Below are positions 9,537 to 18,237 of a stretch of 64,000 nt of DNA, piece after piece. Position numbers and translations under genes: made by a program. The DNA is from Arcicella rigui (GTDB taxonomy: Bacteria; Bacteroidota; Bacteroidia; Cytophagales; Spirosomataceae): positions 37,235-101,234 of the forward strand of contig NZ_JAYFUM010000029.1 of assembly GCF_034929435.1 (NCBI RefSeq), in the 5' to 3' direction. The notes under the pieces were generated by a model, which was not told where the DNA came from, did not search any database, and was given only the letters and a program-made list of their open reading frames with translations. The first letter of the stretch is position 1. The number at the start of each line of letters is the position of its first letter.

Positions 9537-10406
9537 ATGCTTTTTTTCAAATTACTTTCTTTACTTCCACTTTGGATACTCTATGGTATTTCAGACTTTG
9601 CCTATTTTATACTTTTCCGTGTTTTGAAATATCGAAAAAAAGTGGTGATTGAAAATTTGAAAAACTCTTTCCCCGAAAAAACTGAGATTGAAATACAGCA
9701 AATCGCCAAAGCATTTTACCACAATTTGGCAGATATTTTTATTGAATTTTTCAAAGGCATGAGTATGTCTGAAAGAGAAATTAACAAACGTATTGAAATT
9801 GGAAATTTGGAAGCCATTACAGAATATATCAACCAAGGAACGCCCGTAATCATCGTTGGTGGACATCAAGGTAATTGGGAATTGGTGATTCACGTTTTGT
9901 CGCTTCACGGAATCAAAATGGACATTGTATATCAACCGCTTTCCAATGCTTTTTTTGAAAAACTTACTTATAAAATCAGAACTCGCTTTGGTGCTTTCGT
10001 CATTCCCAAGAATGATTCTATCAAACTTACCTTTGAACGTAAAAATATACCACGAGCATTATGCTTGGCGGCAGACCAAATTCCGCATCATTGGAAATCT
10101 GCCTATTGGACAAATTTTTTAAATCAAGACTCAGCTTTTTTTACGGGAACTGAAAAAATTGCTCGAAAATTTCATTATCCAGTTGTTTTTTTAGGTTTGG
10201 AAAAAAGTCATAGAGGTTACTACAAATATACTTTTGAAAAAATAGCAGAAGCTCCTTATGAGCATTTGGCAAGCGGAGAAATCTTAGAACGCTTTATTCA
10301 GAGATTAGAAAAGTCTGTTCAAAAAAATCCTTCCTGTTATCTTTGGTCGCATAGAAGATGGAAACACAAACGTTCAGAAAATGATATTATCAAGACTCAC
10401 CTGTAA
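9537..10406 (+). CDS. lysophospholipid / lipid A acyltransferase (LpxL/HtrB-like)
   Basis: 289 aa. An N-terminal membrane helix (LLSLLPLWILYGISDFAYFILF) is followed by the acyltransferase domain with catalytic motif GGHQGNWE (His-x4-acid, about residues 108-115), then the conserved YQPLSN, ADQIP and LWSHRRWK blocks near the C-terminus. This fits the lauroyl/myristoyl acyltransferase family that adds secondary acyl chains to lipid A or acylates aminolipids at the inner membrane. The exact acceptor is not determinable. Confidence 0.85.
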   Translation: MLFFKLLSLLPLWILYGISDFAYFILFRVLKYRKKVVIENLKNSFPEKTEIEIQQIAKAFYHNLADIFIEFFKGMSMSEREINKRIEIGNLEAITEYINQGTPVIIVGGHQGNWELVIHVLSLHGIKMDIVYQPLSNAFFEKLTYKIRTRFGAFVIPKNDSIKLTFERKNIPRALCLAADQIPHHWKSAYWTNFLNQDSAFFTGTEKIARKFHYPVVFLGLEKSHRGYYKYTFEKIAEAPYEHLASGEILERFIQRLEKSVQKNPSCYLWSHRRWKHKRSENDIIKTHL

Positions 10407-10479
10407 GTAATTCTTGATTGAAGAGGTTCACGATTAGGTCAATATTACTGTGTACCTTTTATTTATTAGTTTTAACTTG

Positions 10480-10487
10480 TAACTTTG
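10480..10487 (+). promoter_or_regulatory. -7 element upstream of the RelE-like / Shedu / ychF genes
   Basis: Perfect TAACTTTG, 23 bases before the ATG at 10511; no convincing -33 element. It is the only such motif seen before ychF, so it may drive all three genes. Confidence 0.5.
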
Positions 10488-10510
10488 CAAAAGCCAAACA
10501 GTAAATTCTT

Positions 10511-10777
10511 ATGGAAAAATTACAAGATAATATTGAGTTAGAGCGTGCCGCTGCAATTGCTTATGATAACTTGAAAGAAAGTTCTCGTAATGAAATAAGT
10601 GACTCTTTAAAACACATATTAAGCGATAATTTACCTCTACAATATGAGTTGTTACCTATTGTAGGAGATTCTAAGAAATACTATGTTTTAAATGTAAGTG
10701 AATATAAAGTCATTTTTGAACATGAACCAGATATGCTTCATGTTCATGCAATACTTAGTGGTAGCTTTGGTAAATAG
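10511..10777 (+). CDS. small RelE/ParE-fold-like protein
   Basis: 88 aa. I do not recognise a named family with certainty. The pattern is toxin-like: an N-terminal helix pair (ELERAAAIAYDNLKESSRNEI), then beta strands ending in YYVLNVSEYKVIFEHEPDMLH, which resembles the 'R-V-G-x-Y-R-V-I-F-x-I-D-x-D' end of RelE/ParE proteins, except that basic catalytic residues are replaced (SEYKVIFEHE). No antitoxin gene of the usual kind lies next to it; the next gene, 9 bases away, is a Shedu-type nuclease. It could be a non-toxic regulator of that nuclease or a degenerate toxin. The family call is inference. Confidence 0.5.
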   Translation: MEKLQDNIELERAAAIAYDNLKESSRNEISDSLKHILSDNLPLQYELLPIVGDSKKYYVLNVSEYKVIFEHEPDMLHVHAILSGSFGK

Positions 10778-10786
10778 AAACTATCA

Positions 10787-11416
10787 ATGAAAGACTTTAA
10801 AGAAATTAGCATTCATTGGGAATCTGTTGAAGAAGAATTATCTGCTTTTGAAAAACTACTTAGCGAATACCAAGATTTAAGTGAGTCTTCTGATATTTTG
10901 CCATTCTTTAGAAAATCACCTAATTTATCTGCATTCATTGGAAAAATTTACTTTCCAACTTTAAGTAATATTAACCGAATATCTTACGAATTTGATTTTT
11001 TTGGCGATTTTAAAGCTGATTTAGCTATCGGCGATTCTATGAAAGAGTCTTATGCTTTTATAGAGTTTGAGGACGGCAAGCATAACAGTATTTTTAAAAC
11101 AAGTAAAGCTAAATATCAAAAAGATTGGTCAAATAGGTTTGAACATGGATACAGCCAAATAATAGACTGGTTTTGGAAATTAGATGATTTAAAACAAACT
11201 ACTTCATTCAAAGAAAAATTCAATTCAAATGACATTGATTTTAGAGGTATTTTAATTATTGGAAGAGACTCATATTTAAGTGATTATGATTTTAAAAGGT
11301 TTAAATGGAGAAGCAAGCATACCATCATCCAATCTAAATCTATTCACTGTATTACTTACGATGAACTTTTAGAGGATTTAAAACAACAAATAAAATTTTT
11401 GCAATTTATTAAATAA
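10787..11416 (+). CDS. short Shedu (SduA C-terminal, DUF4263) nuclease-like protein
   Basis: 209 aa. The C-terminal half matches the Shedu/DUF4263 plan of a PD-(D/E)XK nuclease: Asp78 (KADLAIGD), FIEFEDGK with Glu93/Glu95, Gln124 in GYSQIIDWFW, then GILIIGRD (154-161) and CITYDELL (188-195). SduA proteins defend against phages; the canonical ones are longer with variable N-terminal sensor domains, and here the N-terminus is only about 65 residues. The core has E-x-E where many have E-x-K, so activity is not assured. It starts 9 bases after the RelE-like gene and ends 5 bases before ychF. AT-rich codon use suggests acquisition. Confidence 0.72.
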   Translation: MKDFKEISIHWESVEEELSAFEKLLSEYQDLSESSDILPFFRKSPNLSAFIGKIYFPTLSNINRISYEFDFFGDFKADLAIGDSMKESYAFIEFEDGKHNSIFKTSKAKYQKDWSNRFEHGYSQIIDWFWKLDDLKQTTSFKEKFNSNDIDFRGILIIGRDSYLSDYDFKRFKWRSKHTIIQSKSIHCITYDELLEDLKQQIKFLQFIK

Positions 11417-11421
11417 TATAA

Positions 11422-12528
11422 ATGGGTCTTCAATGTGGAATTGTAGGTTTACCAAATGTTGGGAAATCTACTTTATTTAGTGCAATTTCTTCAAATAAGG
11501 CGGAAGCCGCCAATTATCCTTTCTGTACGATTGAACCTAACGTAGGGATTGTAACTGTTCCGGACGAGCGTTTGAATATTCTGGAAAAACTTGTAAATCC
11601 GCAACGTGTTTTACCGACAGTAATCGAGTTTATGGACATTGCTGGTTTGGTAAAAGGAGCATCTCAAGGAGCAGGTTTAGGAAATAAATTCTTAGCTAAC
11701 ATTCGAGAAGTAGATGCTATTATTCACGTGGTGCGTTGTTTTGCAGATGACAATATCGTACACGTAGAAGGAAGAGTAAATCCTGTTTCGGACAAAGAAA
11801 TCATTGATTTTGAATTACAATTAAAGGATTTAGAATCAGTTGATAAAAAAATACAAAAAGTAGAACGTGCAGCCAAAGCTGGTGATGCTAAAGCGAGAGC
11901 TCAGTTGGCAATTCTTCAACAGTATAAAAGTACTTTAGAGGCTGGAAAATCTTCAAGAACTGTTCAAGGTTTAGAACCTGATGCTAAATTTGATGCTATC
12001 GGTGACTTATGTTTATTAACAGACAAACCTGTTATCTATGTTGCCAATGTAGATGAAGCTTCAATTGCAAAAGGAACTAATCAGTACGTTGAAGAATTGA
12101 AAGCTGCGGTTGCAGATGAAGGTGCTGAAGTAGTTGTAATTTGTGCAGCCTTGGAAGCTCAGATTGCAGAGATGGAAGATGAAGAAGACAGACAAATGTT
12201 TTTGGAGGAGTACAATCTTACTGAATCTGGTTTAGATAAACTCATCCGTAGTTCTTATTATTTATTAAACTTGATTACCTACTTTACGGCAGGTGTGAAA
12301 GAAGTAAGAGCTTGGACTATCCAAAAAGGTTGGAAAGCTCCAGCAGCAGCAGGAGTTATTCACTCAGATTTCGAGCGTGGTTTTATCCGTGCAGAAGTAA
12401 TCAAGTTCGCTGATTTTCAACAATATAAATCTGAATCTGCTTGTAAAGAAGCTGGAAAGCTATCAGTAGAAGGGAAAGATTATGTAGTAATTGACGGAGA
12501 CATTATGCACTTCCGTTTCAATGTATAA
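11422..12528 (+). CDS. ychF: redox-regulated ATPase YchF (OLA1 family)
   Basis: 368 aa, standard length. G1 motif GLPNVGKSTLF at residues 8-18, DIAGLVKGASQGAGLG as G3 region, NVDEASIA in the nucleotide-specificity position (the altered NxxE that favours ATP over GTP), coiled-coil segment in the middle, and the C-terminal TGS domain ending VIDGDIMHFRFNV. YchF binds ribosomes and modulates stress responses. It is normally a stand-alone housekeeping gene; here its ATG is only 5 bases after the Shedu stop, so it is likely read from an upstream promoter together with the two accessory genes. Confidence 0.95.
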   Translation: MGLQCGIVGLPNVGKSTLFSAISSNKAEAANYPFCTIEPNVGIVTVPDERLNILEKLVNPQRVLPTVIEFMDIAGLVKGASQGAGLGNKFLANIREVDAIIHVVRCFADDNIVHVEGRVNPVSDKEIIDFELQLKDLESVDKKIQKVERAAKAGDAKARAQLAILQQYKSTLEAGKSSRTVQGLEPDAKFDAIGDLCLLTDKPVIYVANVDEASIAKGTNQYVEELKAAVADEGAEVVVICAALEAQIAEMEDEEDRQMFLEEYNLTESGLDKLIRSSYYLLNLITYFTAGVKEVRAWTIQKGWKAPAAAGVIHSDFERGFIRAEVIKFADFQQYKSESACKEAGKLSVEGKDYVVIDGDIMHFRFNV

Positions 12529-12541
12529 TAAGTGTTTCAAT

Positions 12542-12593
12542 AAAAAAAAGAGTCATCTTGGATAAAACCTCGATGACTCTTTTTTATTTTATT
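12542..12593. terminator. bidirectional terminator between ychF and uxs
   Basis: Stem GAGTCATC (12550-12557) / GATGACTC (12572-12579), extended by the A-run 12542-12549 and the T-run after 12580. A-tract and T-tract on opposite sides make it functional for both converging genes. Confidence 0.85.
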
Positions 12594-13569
12594 TTTGTTC
12601 AAACTCTCTATGATGAGCCATTTTGAATAATTCGTCTTTTGATAAAGATTTGAAGTACTCATAAGTAATTTTCAAACCTTCCGAACGACTCACTTTTGGC
12701 TCCCAACCTAAGATTTCCTTCGCTTTTGTAATGTCTGGTTTGCGTTGCTTAGGGTCATCTTTTGGTAATGGTAAAGAAATTAATTTCTGGTCAGTACCTG
12801 TCAATTTGATAATTTCATCCCCAAATTCTTTGATTGTTATCTCATCTGGATTACCAATATTTACTGGTTGAGCATAATCACTCAATAACAAGCGATAGAT
12901 TCCTTCTACTAAGTCATCCACATAACAGAATGAGCGAGTTTGCGAACCATCACCAAACATTGTTAAATCTTCACCTCTGAGAGCCTGTCCGATAAATGCA
13001 GGTAATACTCTACCATCGTTCAAACGCATTCTTGGTCCGAAAGTATTAAATATACGAACGATTCTTGTTTCTAATCCATGATAAGTATGATAAGCCATCG
13101 TCATCGCTTCTTGGAAACGTTTTGCTTCGTCATAAACACCTCTTGGGCCTACTGGGTTTACATTTCCCCAATACTCTTCTGGTTGTGGATGAACGGTTGG
13201 GTCACCATAAACCTCTGAAGTAGAGGCAATCAAAACTCTTGCATTCTTTACTCTTGCTAAACCTAAACAGTTGTGAATACCCAAAGAACCAACTTTTAAA
13301 GTTTGGATTGGAATTTTCAAATAGTCAATCGGAGAAGCTGGTGAAGCAAAATGAAGAATATAGTCTAATTCGCCCGGAACGTGAATGAATTTTGAAACAT
13401 CATGGTGGTAAAATTCAAAGTTTGGTAACTTGAATAGGTGTTCGATATTTTTCAAATCACCTGTAATCAAATTGTCCATGGCTATTACATAATAGCCTTC
13501 TTTGATAAATCTGTCACAAAGATGTGAGCCTAAAAAACCTGCTCCGCCTGTTATTAATACTCTTTTCAT
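12589..13569 (-). CDS. UDP-glucuronate decarboxylase (UDP-xylose synthase), SDR family
   Basis: 326 aa extended SDR. NAD-binding GGAGFLGSHLCDR at residues 8-20, active-site Thr-Ser in ASTSEVYGDP, YDEAKR (Tyr-x3-Lys) near 147, and FNTFGPRM, RSFCYVDDLVEG typical of UXS. It converts UDP-glucuronate into UDP-xylose, supplying a nucleotide sugar for surface polysaccharide. The preceding gene on the same strand is UDP-glucose dehydrogenase, which makes its substrate, so the two form a pathway pair. The 108-base spacer holds an AGCT-type inverted repeat. Confidence 0.9.
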   Translation of the reverse strand: MKRVLITGGAGFLGSHLCDRFIKEGYYVIAMDNLITGDLKNIEHLFKLPNFEFYHHDVSKFIHVPGELDYILHFASPASPIDYLKIPIQTLKVGSLGIHNCLGLARVKNARVLIASTSEVYGDPTVHPQPEEYWGNVNPVGPRGVYDEAKRFQEAMTMAYHTYHGLETRIVRIFNTFGPRMRLNDGRVLPAFIGQALRGEDLTMFGDGSQTRSFCYVDDLVEGIYRLLLSDYAQPVNIGNPDEITIKEFGDEIIKLTGTDQKLISLPLPKDDPKQRKPDITKAKEILGWEPKVSRSEGLKITYEYFKSLSKDELFKMAHHREFEQK

Positions 13570-13574
13570 ATTTT

Positions 13575-13675
13575 TAGCTGTAAGCTGTAAGCTATGAGCT
13601 ATCAGCTTTTTTTATATTTATGTTAAACGTGATTTCTCAAAAATTAAAAGCTTTTAGCTCATAGCTCTATGCTTA
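13575..13675. repeat. AGCT-word inverted repeat between ugd and uxs
   Basis: Clustered AGCTGTAAGCTATGAGCT words (best copy 13583-13600), with a perfect 12-bp inverted pair AGCTATGAGCTA 13590-13601 / TAGCTCATAGCT 13655-13666. A 17/18 match to the best copy recurs at 47563-47580, so this is a dispersed repeat family. Confidence 0.7.
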
Positions 13676-13677
13676 AT

Positions 13678-14991
13678 TTATTTTACCGTCTCTCTACCTA
13701 TTGAGTAATAAGTATAGCCTAACTCCTTCATTTGCTCTAATTCATACAAATTACGACCATCGAAGATTACTTTATCTTTCAACAATACCTCCATCACTTC
13801 AAACTCGGGGGTACGGAATTGTGGCCACTCTGTCATAATTAATACCGCATCAGCATCTTTGATAGCTTCATAAGGCCCTTTCGTGTAAGTAATCACATCT
13901 CCAATTACTCCCTTCACATTCTCCATCGCCTCTGGGTCAAAGGCTTTAATGATTGCTCCTTCTGCCAATAATTCTTTGATATTGTATAATGCTGGAGCTT
14001 CTCTGATATCATCTGTATAAGGTTTGAATGCTAAACCCCACATCCCGAATACTTTACCTTTCAAGTCTCCTCCAAAATGTGCCTTGATATGAGGTATCAA
14101 TTTCGTCTTCTGGTCTTCATTGACATTCATTACCGCTTTCAATATCTGAAAATCATAACCTGAATCTTTTGATGTTTTCTCTAATGCCTGTACATCTTTT
14201 GGAAAACAACTTCCGCCGTAACCAATCCCTGCAAACAAGAAGCGTTTACCAATACGTGAATCTGTACCAATCCCTCTACGAATATCATCTACATTCGCTC
14301 CTACTATCTCGCAAAGGTTTGCAATTTCGTTCATGAAGGTAATCTTGGTTGCTAAGAAGGCATTCGCTGCATACTTCGTCATCTCAGCTGAACGCTCATC
14401 CATGAAAATAACTGGATTGCCCTGACGTACCAAAGGTGCATACAATTTCGTCATCACAGCCTTTGCTTTTTCTGAACTCGTACCAATTACTACTCGATCT
14501 GGTTTCATAAAGTCTTCTACGGCTACACCTTCACGTAAGAACTCTGGATTTGAAACTACATCGAACAAATCTGTCGAAGCATTTTTGGCAATAGCTGCGT
14601 GTACTTTCTCTGCTGTGCCAACAGGTACGGTACTCTTATCAATCACTACTACGTATTGATCTAAAATTGGGCCTAAATCGTTCGCTACTTTTAAGATATA
14701 TTTCAAGTCGGCTGAACCATCTTCACCAGGAGGGGTCGGTAAAGCTAAAAAGATTACTTTGGCATCTTTTACCCCTTCAGCTAAATTCGTAGTGAATTTC
14801 AAACGACCTTCTGCTGTATTACGATTGAATAAAACATCAAGACCTGGCTCATAAATAGGAATAATCCCATTCTTCATCTTTTCTATTTTTGCCGCATCTA
14901 TATCGACACAAACGACTTGGTTGCCTGTCTCTGCAAAACAAGTACCAGTTACTAAGCCTACATATCCAGTTCCGACTACTGCTATCTTCAT
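13678..14991 (-). CDS. ugd: UDP-glucose 6-dehydrogenase
   Basis: 437 aa, normal length. N-terminal Rossmann domain MKIAVVGTGYVGLVTG, substrate-binding TVPVGTAEKV, central helical domain with KYAANAFLATKITFMNE, the catalytic-cysteine motif GYGGSCFPKDVQAL (about 255-268), and the C-terminal UDP-binding domain (GLAFKPYTDDIREAPA, DGRNLYE). It oxidises UDP-glucose to UDP-glucuronate using two NAD. It precedes the UDP-glucuronate decarboxylase gene, so the product is likely funnelled to UDP-xylose. Confidence 0.95.
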   Translation of the reverse strand: MKIAVVGTGYVGLVTGTCFAETGNQVVCVDIDAAKIEKMKNGIIPIYEPGLDVLFNRNTAEGRLKFTTNLAEGVKDAKVIFLALPTPPGEDGSADLKYILKVANDLGPILDQYVVVIDKSTVPVGTAEKVHAAIAKNASTDLFDVVSNPEFLREGVAVEDFMKPDRVVIGTSSEKAKAVMTKLYAPLVRQGNPVIFMDERSAEMTKYAANAFLATKITFMNEIANLCEIVGANVDDIRRGIGTDSRIGKRFLFAGIGYGGSCFPKDVQALEKTSKDSGYDFQILKAVMNVNEDQKTKLIPHIKAHFGGDLKGKVFGMWGLAFKPYTDDIREAPALYNIKELLAEGAIIKAFDPEAMENVKGVIGDVITYTKGPYEAIKDADAVLIMTEWPQFRTPEFEVMEVLLKDKVIFDGRNLYELEQMKELGYTYYSIGRETVK

Positions 14992-15090
14992 AATTGTGTT
15001 ATATGTGTTGTATTATAAAAGTAATTTCTAACAATTTAATATTTTAAATTGAAAATGCACTTAAATTTAGTTACATTTTCAAAAAAGCAT

Positions 15091-16734
15091 TTACTGCTTT
15101 ACTCCTGATATTACTCCTCCAACATTTCCGTTGGGTTCTAAAATATTCAGTAAATCAGCTACTGTTGGAGCAATGTCTGAAATATTTGTCCTTGTAGTTG
15201 TTTCTCCTTTTTTCACTTTCCAACCATAAAATAATAGTGGTACGTGCGTATCATATCTGTATAACGACCCGTGGGTTGTTCCTGTTTTGCCACCAGAGAA
15301 CCAACTTGGGTTAAGTACAATCGAAATATCGCCGCTTCTTCTTGGATTATAACCATTTTTGATGAATTTCAACTGATAATCTGGTAAGGAAGAATTAGCA
15401 AAATTATGTAAATCTACCACATCTGCAATTTCATCATGCTGTAATAATACTTCACGAACTACTTCATAGACTTGGGCATAAGTAAGTTTTTTGCTTTTCA
15501 ATACAGAAGCATTCAAATATAATTGAGAATTTTCTTCTGAACGAATAAATTCACCTTCACCAAAAGTATTCTTTAAAGCAGTTCTCAATTCTGCTAAAGT
15601 TTTTGTTCGGTCAAATACGCCTGCTGGAAGTTTTTTAGCTTGCCAATAAGCTGGAATATCTGCTACACCGTGGTCGGCACTTAAAAACACCAAATAGTTA
15701 TCTTTGCCAAGTGTGTTATCTAAAGTAGTTAAAATTTCTGCAATATCTTTGTCTAATCTTAAATAAGTATCTTCTGATTCGATAGAGTTAGGACCAAAAG
15801 AATGCCCAACATAGTCTGTTGAAGAAAAACTCACTGTTAAAAAGTCAGTATTTGCACCTTTTCCCAAATTTTCGCTCTTCAAAGCTTCTAAAGCAAAATC
15901 TTTAGTTAGGCTATTGCCAAAAGGTGTTGTTTTGATTACTTCCAATAAATTAACCCCTGCTCTGGCTATCAATTCGTGTGGAAATACAGGATTGACTTCG
16001 CCGGGCAATTTGTTTTCTGAAGGCTGATTATCCTCCGAACTTTCTTTATATTGCTCAATTGGTAAAAGCGTATTCCAAGTCATTGAGGCATATTTTTGAG
16101 CCAATTTCTGAGCATTAAAATCTTTCACCCATTGTGGAAGGTCTTTCATGTAAAAAGTAGAAGTAACCCAAGAACCATCTTTTGAATCAAACCAATAAGC
16201 TGCGTCGGCTGTATGTCCTGCTGGAAGAATCGCTCCACGGTCTTTCAAAGCAATACCGATTGTTTTAGATTGATGTGCATTAGCAATTTTTAATTGGTCA
16301 GTAATGGTAGAAACCAATAAATTCTTTGGCGACATCCAACCTGCTTTCGTGTCAGTTCCTACTGTTCTTACGGTAGAGTCTTCTACACAGTAAACCACCC
16401 TACCAGATTTTTGGTCGAACCATTCATTCCCAATAATACCATCAACTGCTGGAACAGAACCTGTAAAAATCGCTGCGTGACCAGCCGCTGTAACCGTTGG
16501 TGCGTAGTCGTAGTGATTGTTTCTACAATTGAAACCTTCATTCATTAATCGTTTGAAACCTCCTGTTGAGTACTTATCGTAATAGCGGTAAAGAAAATCA
16601 TATCGCATTTGGTCAACTACGATACCTACTACTAATTTGGGTTTATTGGCTTGAGTGTTAAGCTTATTTTTCTGGGCAAATGTTACTCCAACAAAAGAGA
16701 AAAAAAGAAGGGTTAAATATGTTTTTTTGAACAT
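15091..16734 (-). CDS. PafA-type alkaline phosphatase
   Basis: 547 aa from the ATG at 16734. A TTG 21 bases upstream keeps the frame open but lies inside the -7 promoter motif, so the ATG is preferred. Signal peptide TYLTLLFFSFVGVTFAQ. In this numbering Asp41 (VVDQM) ligates zinc, Thr82 in APTVTAAGHA is the nucleophile, Asn103 (IIGNEW), Lys164 and Arg166 (LKDRGAI) match the PafA phosphate-binding residues N100, K162 and R164, which mark a monoesterase rather than a diesterase. ADHG and THGS supply the second metal site. Probably periplasmic, releasing phosphate from organic esters. Confidence 0.9.
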   Translation of the reverse strand: MFKKTYLTLLFFSFVGVTFAQKNKLNTQANKPKLVVGIVVDQMRYDFLYRYYDKYSTGGFKRLMNEGFNCRNNHYDYAPTVTAAGHAAIFTGSVPAVDGIIGNEWFDQKSGRVVYCVEDSTVRTVGTDTKAGWMSPKNLLVSTITDQLKIANAHQSKTIGIALKDRGAILPAGHTADAAYWFDSKDGSWVTSTFYMKDLPQWVKDFNAQKLAQKYASMTWNTLLPIEQYKESSEDNQPSENKLPGEVNPVFPHELIARAGVNLLEVIKTTPFGNSLTKDFALEALKSENLGKGANTDFLTVSFSSTDYVGHSFGPNSIESEDTYLRLDKDIAEILTTLDNTLGKDNYLVFLSADHGVADIPAYWQAKKLPAGVFDRTKTLAELRTALKNTFGEGEFIRSEENSQLYLNASVLKSKKLTYAQVYEVVREVLLQHDEIADVVDLHNFANSSLPDYQLKFIKNGYNPRRSGDISIVLNPSWFSGGKTGTTHGSLYRYDTHVPLLFYGWKVKKGETTTRTNISDIAPTVADLLNILEPNGNVGGVISGVKQ

Positions 16735-16752
16735 GATGAATGTGTTTTTTAA

Positions 16753-16760
16753 CAAAGGTA
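16753..16760 (-). promoter_or_regulatory. -7 element of the pafA-like gene
   Basis: Perfect TACCTTTG on the minus strand, 18 bases before the ATG at 16734. It overlaps the alternative TTG start at 16753-16755, which argues against that start. No good -33 element. Confidence 0.5.
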
Positions 16761-16801
16761 TTGCAACGATAAGTTTGTTGAGTTATGAAATGATGAAATT
16801 T

Positions 16802-17251
16802 TCAAGTAAAAGTAGGCAAATCAGATAGAAATTCTACTTCCAATTTTTCCCAATCTGTTTTACAAGTATAAAATTTCATACCATTGGTAATAGTAAGAAA
16901 CTTAGCTTTCAAAGTTTTATTGTACTGGGCAGCTTGCTCGAATACACTTTGGTTGAGTTCGATATACGGAGCTTTACATTCTACAATCATCAATAGATTG
17001 CCGTCTCTTCCGAAAATTTGAATATCTGTTCGTTTCAGTAAGCTATTATACTTTAAAGGGCTTTCTAAACGAATCATACTCTTTGGATACTGATGATGAT
17101 TTATCAAGAAATGAACAAAGTGCTGACGTACCCATTCTTCGGGTGTAAGAAGAATATATTTTCTACGAAGAGAGTCATAAATATAGATTTTATCATCAAC
17201 TTTCTTTAATTTGTAAGGATATGAGGGAAGATTCAAATTTTCCAAGACCAA
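16802..17251 (-). CDS. HsdR N-terminal-like PD-(D/E)XK domain protein
   Basis: 149 aa single-domain protein. The nuclease core is complete: Asp76 (RTDIQIF), Glu91-x-Lys93 (VECKAP) and Gln106-x3-Tyr110 (QAAQY), the QxxxY being typical of type I restriction HsdR N-terminal domains. The helicase part is absent, and there are no hsdM or hsdS genes nearby. Stand-alone HSDR_N_2 proteins of this size are common in Bacteroidota, and are probably not restriction enzymes; their role is unknown. It lies between pafA and the divergent AMP nucleosidase gene. Confidence 0.75.
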   Translation of the reverse strand: MVLENLNLPSYPYKLKKVDDKIYIYDSLRRKYILLTPEEWVRQHFVHFLINHHQYPKSMIRLESPLKYNSLLKRTDIQIFGRDGNLLMIVECKAPYIELNQSVFEQAAQYNKTLKAKFLTITNGMKFYTCKTDWEKLEVEFLSDLPTFT

Positions 17252-17416
17252 TAAATGGGTTTAGCTCGAATAAGAATGATAAATTCTGAGTTAGTAAATA
17301 CGATTTTAAAATGCAATTGTTTTTTTGATTTCGTTGAAAAACACAATGCAAGGTCGAATTAAAGGTAAAATTGCCGATGTTTACTCATTATCCAATCACA
17401 AATTAAAATCAAAAAT

Positions 17417-18190
17417 ATGAAAACAAAACAAGAAATTGTAGAAAATTGGCTGCCTCGCTATACGGGAATGCCACTGAGTGAATTTGGTCAATACATACTG
17501 TTGACCAATTTTAGTAATTATGTAAGTATGTTTGCTGAACAGTTTTCGGTAGAAATCAATGGAAAAGACCGCCCAATGCAAACGGCAACTGCCAATAACA
17601 TTACGATTATTAACTTCGGAATGGGTTCGCCAATGGCAGCCACAGTGATGGATTTACTCTCGGCAATTGAGCCAAAGGCAGTTTTATTTTTAGGAAAATG
17701 TGGCGGTTTGAAGAAAAATCTAAGTTTAGGTGATTTGATTTTACCCATTGCAGCGGTGCGTGGCGAAGGAACTTCTGACGAGTATATGCCAAAAGAAGTA
17801 CCCGCTTTGCCTTCATTCCGTTTACAGCGTTCGGTATCTTCTATGATTAAAAAACATGAACTTGACTATTGGACTGGCTTGGTTTATACTACCAACCGAA
17901 GAGTATGGGAACATGATGAAGCTTTCAAACAATACCTAACGGATATTCGTGCGATGGCAATTGATATGGAAACTGCTACCATTTTCACGGCTGGTTTTGC
18001 TAATAAAATTCCGCATGGTGCATTACTCTTGGTTTCGGATAACCCTATGACTCCCGAGGGCGTAAAAACTGAAGAAAGTGACAAAAAAGTAACGACAAAT
18101 TTTGTTGAAAAGCATTTACAAATTGGCGTAGAGTCGTTGATTGAATTGGCGATGTCGGGCGAATCTGTAAAACACCTTAGATTTGAATAA
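17417..18190 (+). CDS. amn: AMP nucleosidase (short Bacteroidota form)
   Basis: 257 aa. The nucleoside-phosphorylase fold is visible: TIINFGMGSPMAATVMDLL, FLGKCGGLKKNLSLGDLILP, MAIDMETATIFTAG (ribose-binding MET motif) and LLVSDNPMTPEGVKT. It hydrolyses AMP to adenine and ribose 5-phosphate. The enterobacterial enzyme is nearly twice as long; the short form without the N-terminal regulatory domain is usual in this phylum. A hairpin follows the stop and separates it from the converging histidine kinase. Confidence 0.88.
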   Translation: MKTKQEIVENWLPRYTGMPLSEFGQYILLTNFSNYVSMFAEQFSVEINGKDRPMQTATANNITIINFGMGSPMAATVMDLLSAIEPKAVLFLGKCGGLKKNLSLGDLILPIAAVRGEGTSDEYMPKEVPALPSFRLQRSVSSMIKKHELDYWTGLVYTTNRRVWEHDEAFKQYLTDIRAMAIDMETATIFTAGFANKIPHGALLLVSDNPMTPEGVKTEESDKKVTTNFVEKHLQIGVESLIELAMSGESVKHLRFE

Positions 18191-18202
18191 CACAACATTG
18201 AT

Positions 18203-18231
18203 GTTTTGTCAACTTTTATGGTTGACAAAAC
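18203..18231. terminator. hairpin between amn and the histidine kinase
   Basis: Perfect 11-bp stem GTTTTGTCAAC (18203-18213) / GTTGACAAAAC (18221-18231), 7-base loop. The U-tract is weak on both sides, so termination strength is uncertain. Confidence 0.6.
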
Positions 18232-18237
18232 CCTTAT

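Noticed and set aside
16735..16755. TTG start seven codons upstream for the PafA-type phosphatase
   Set aside because: The TTG overlaps a perfect -7 promoter element, so it would not be on the transcript; the ATG at 16734 also gives the better signal peptide.
16802..17251. Type I restriction system
   Set aside because: Only an HsdR N-terminal-like domain is present; there is no helicase part and no hsdM or hsdS gene.
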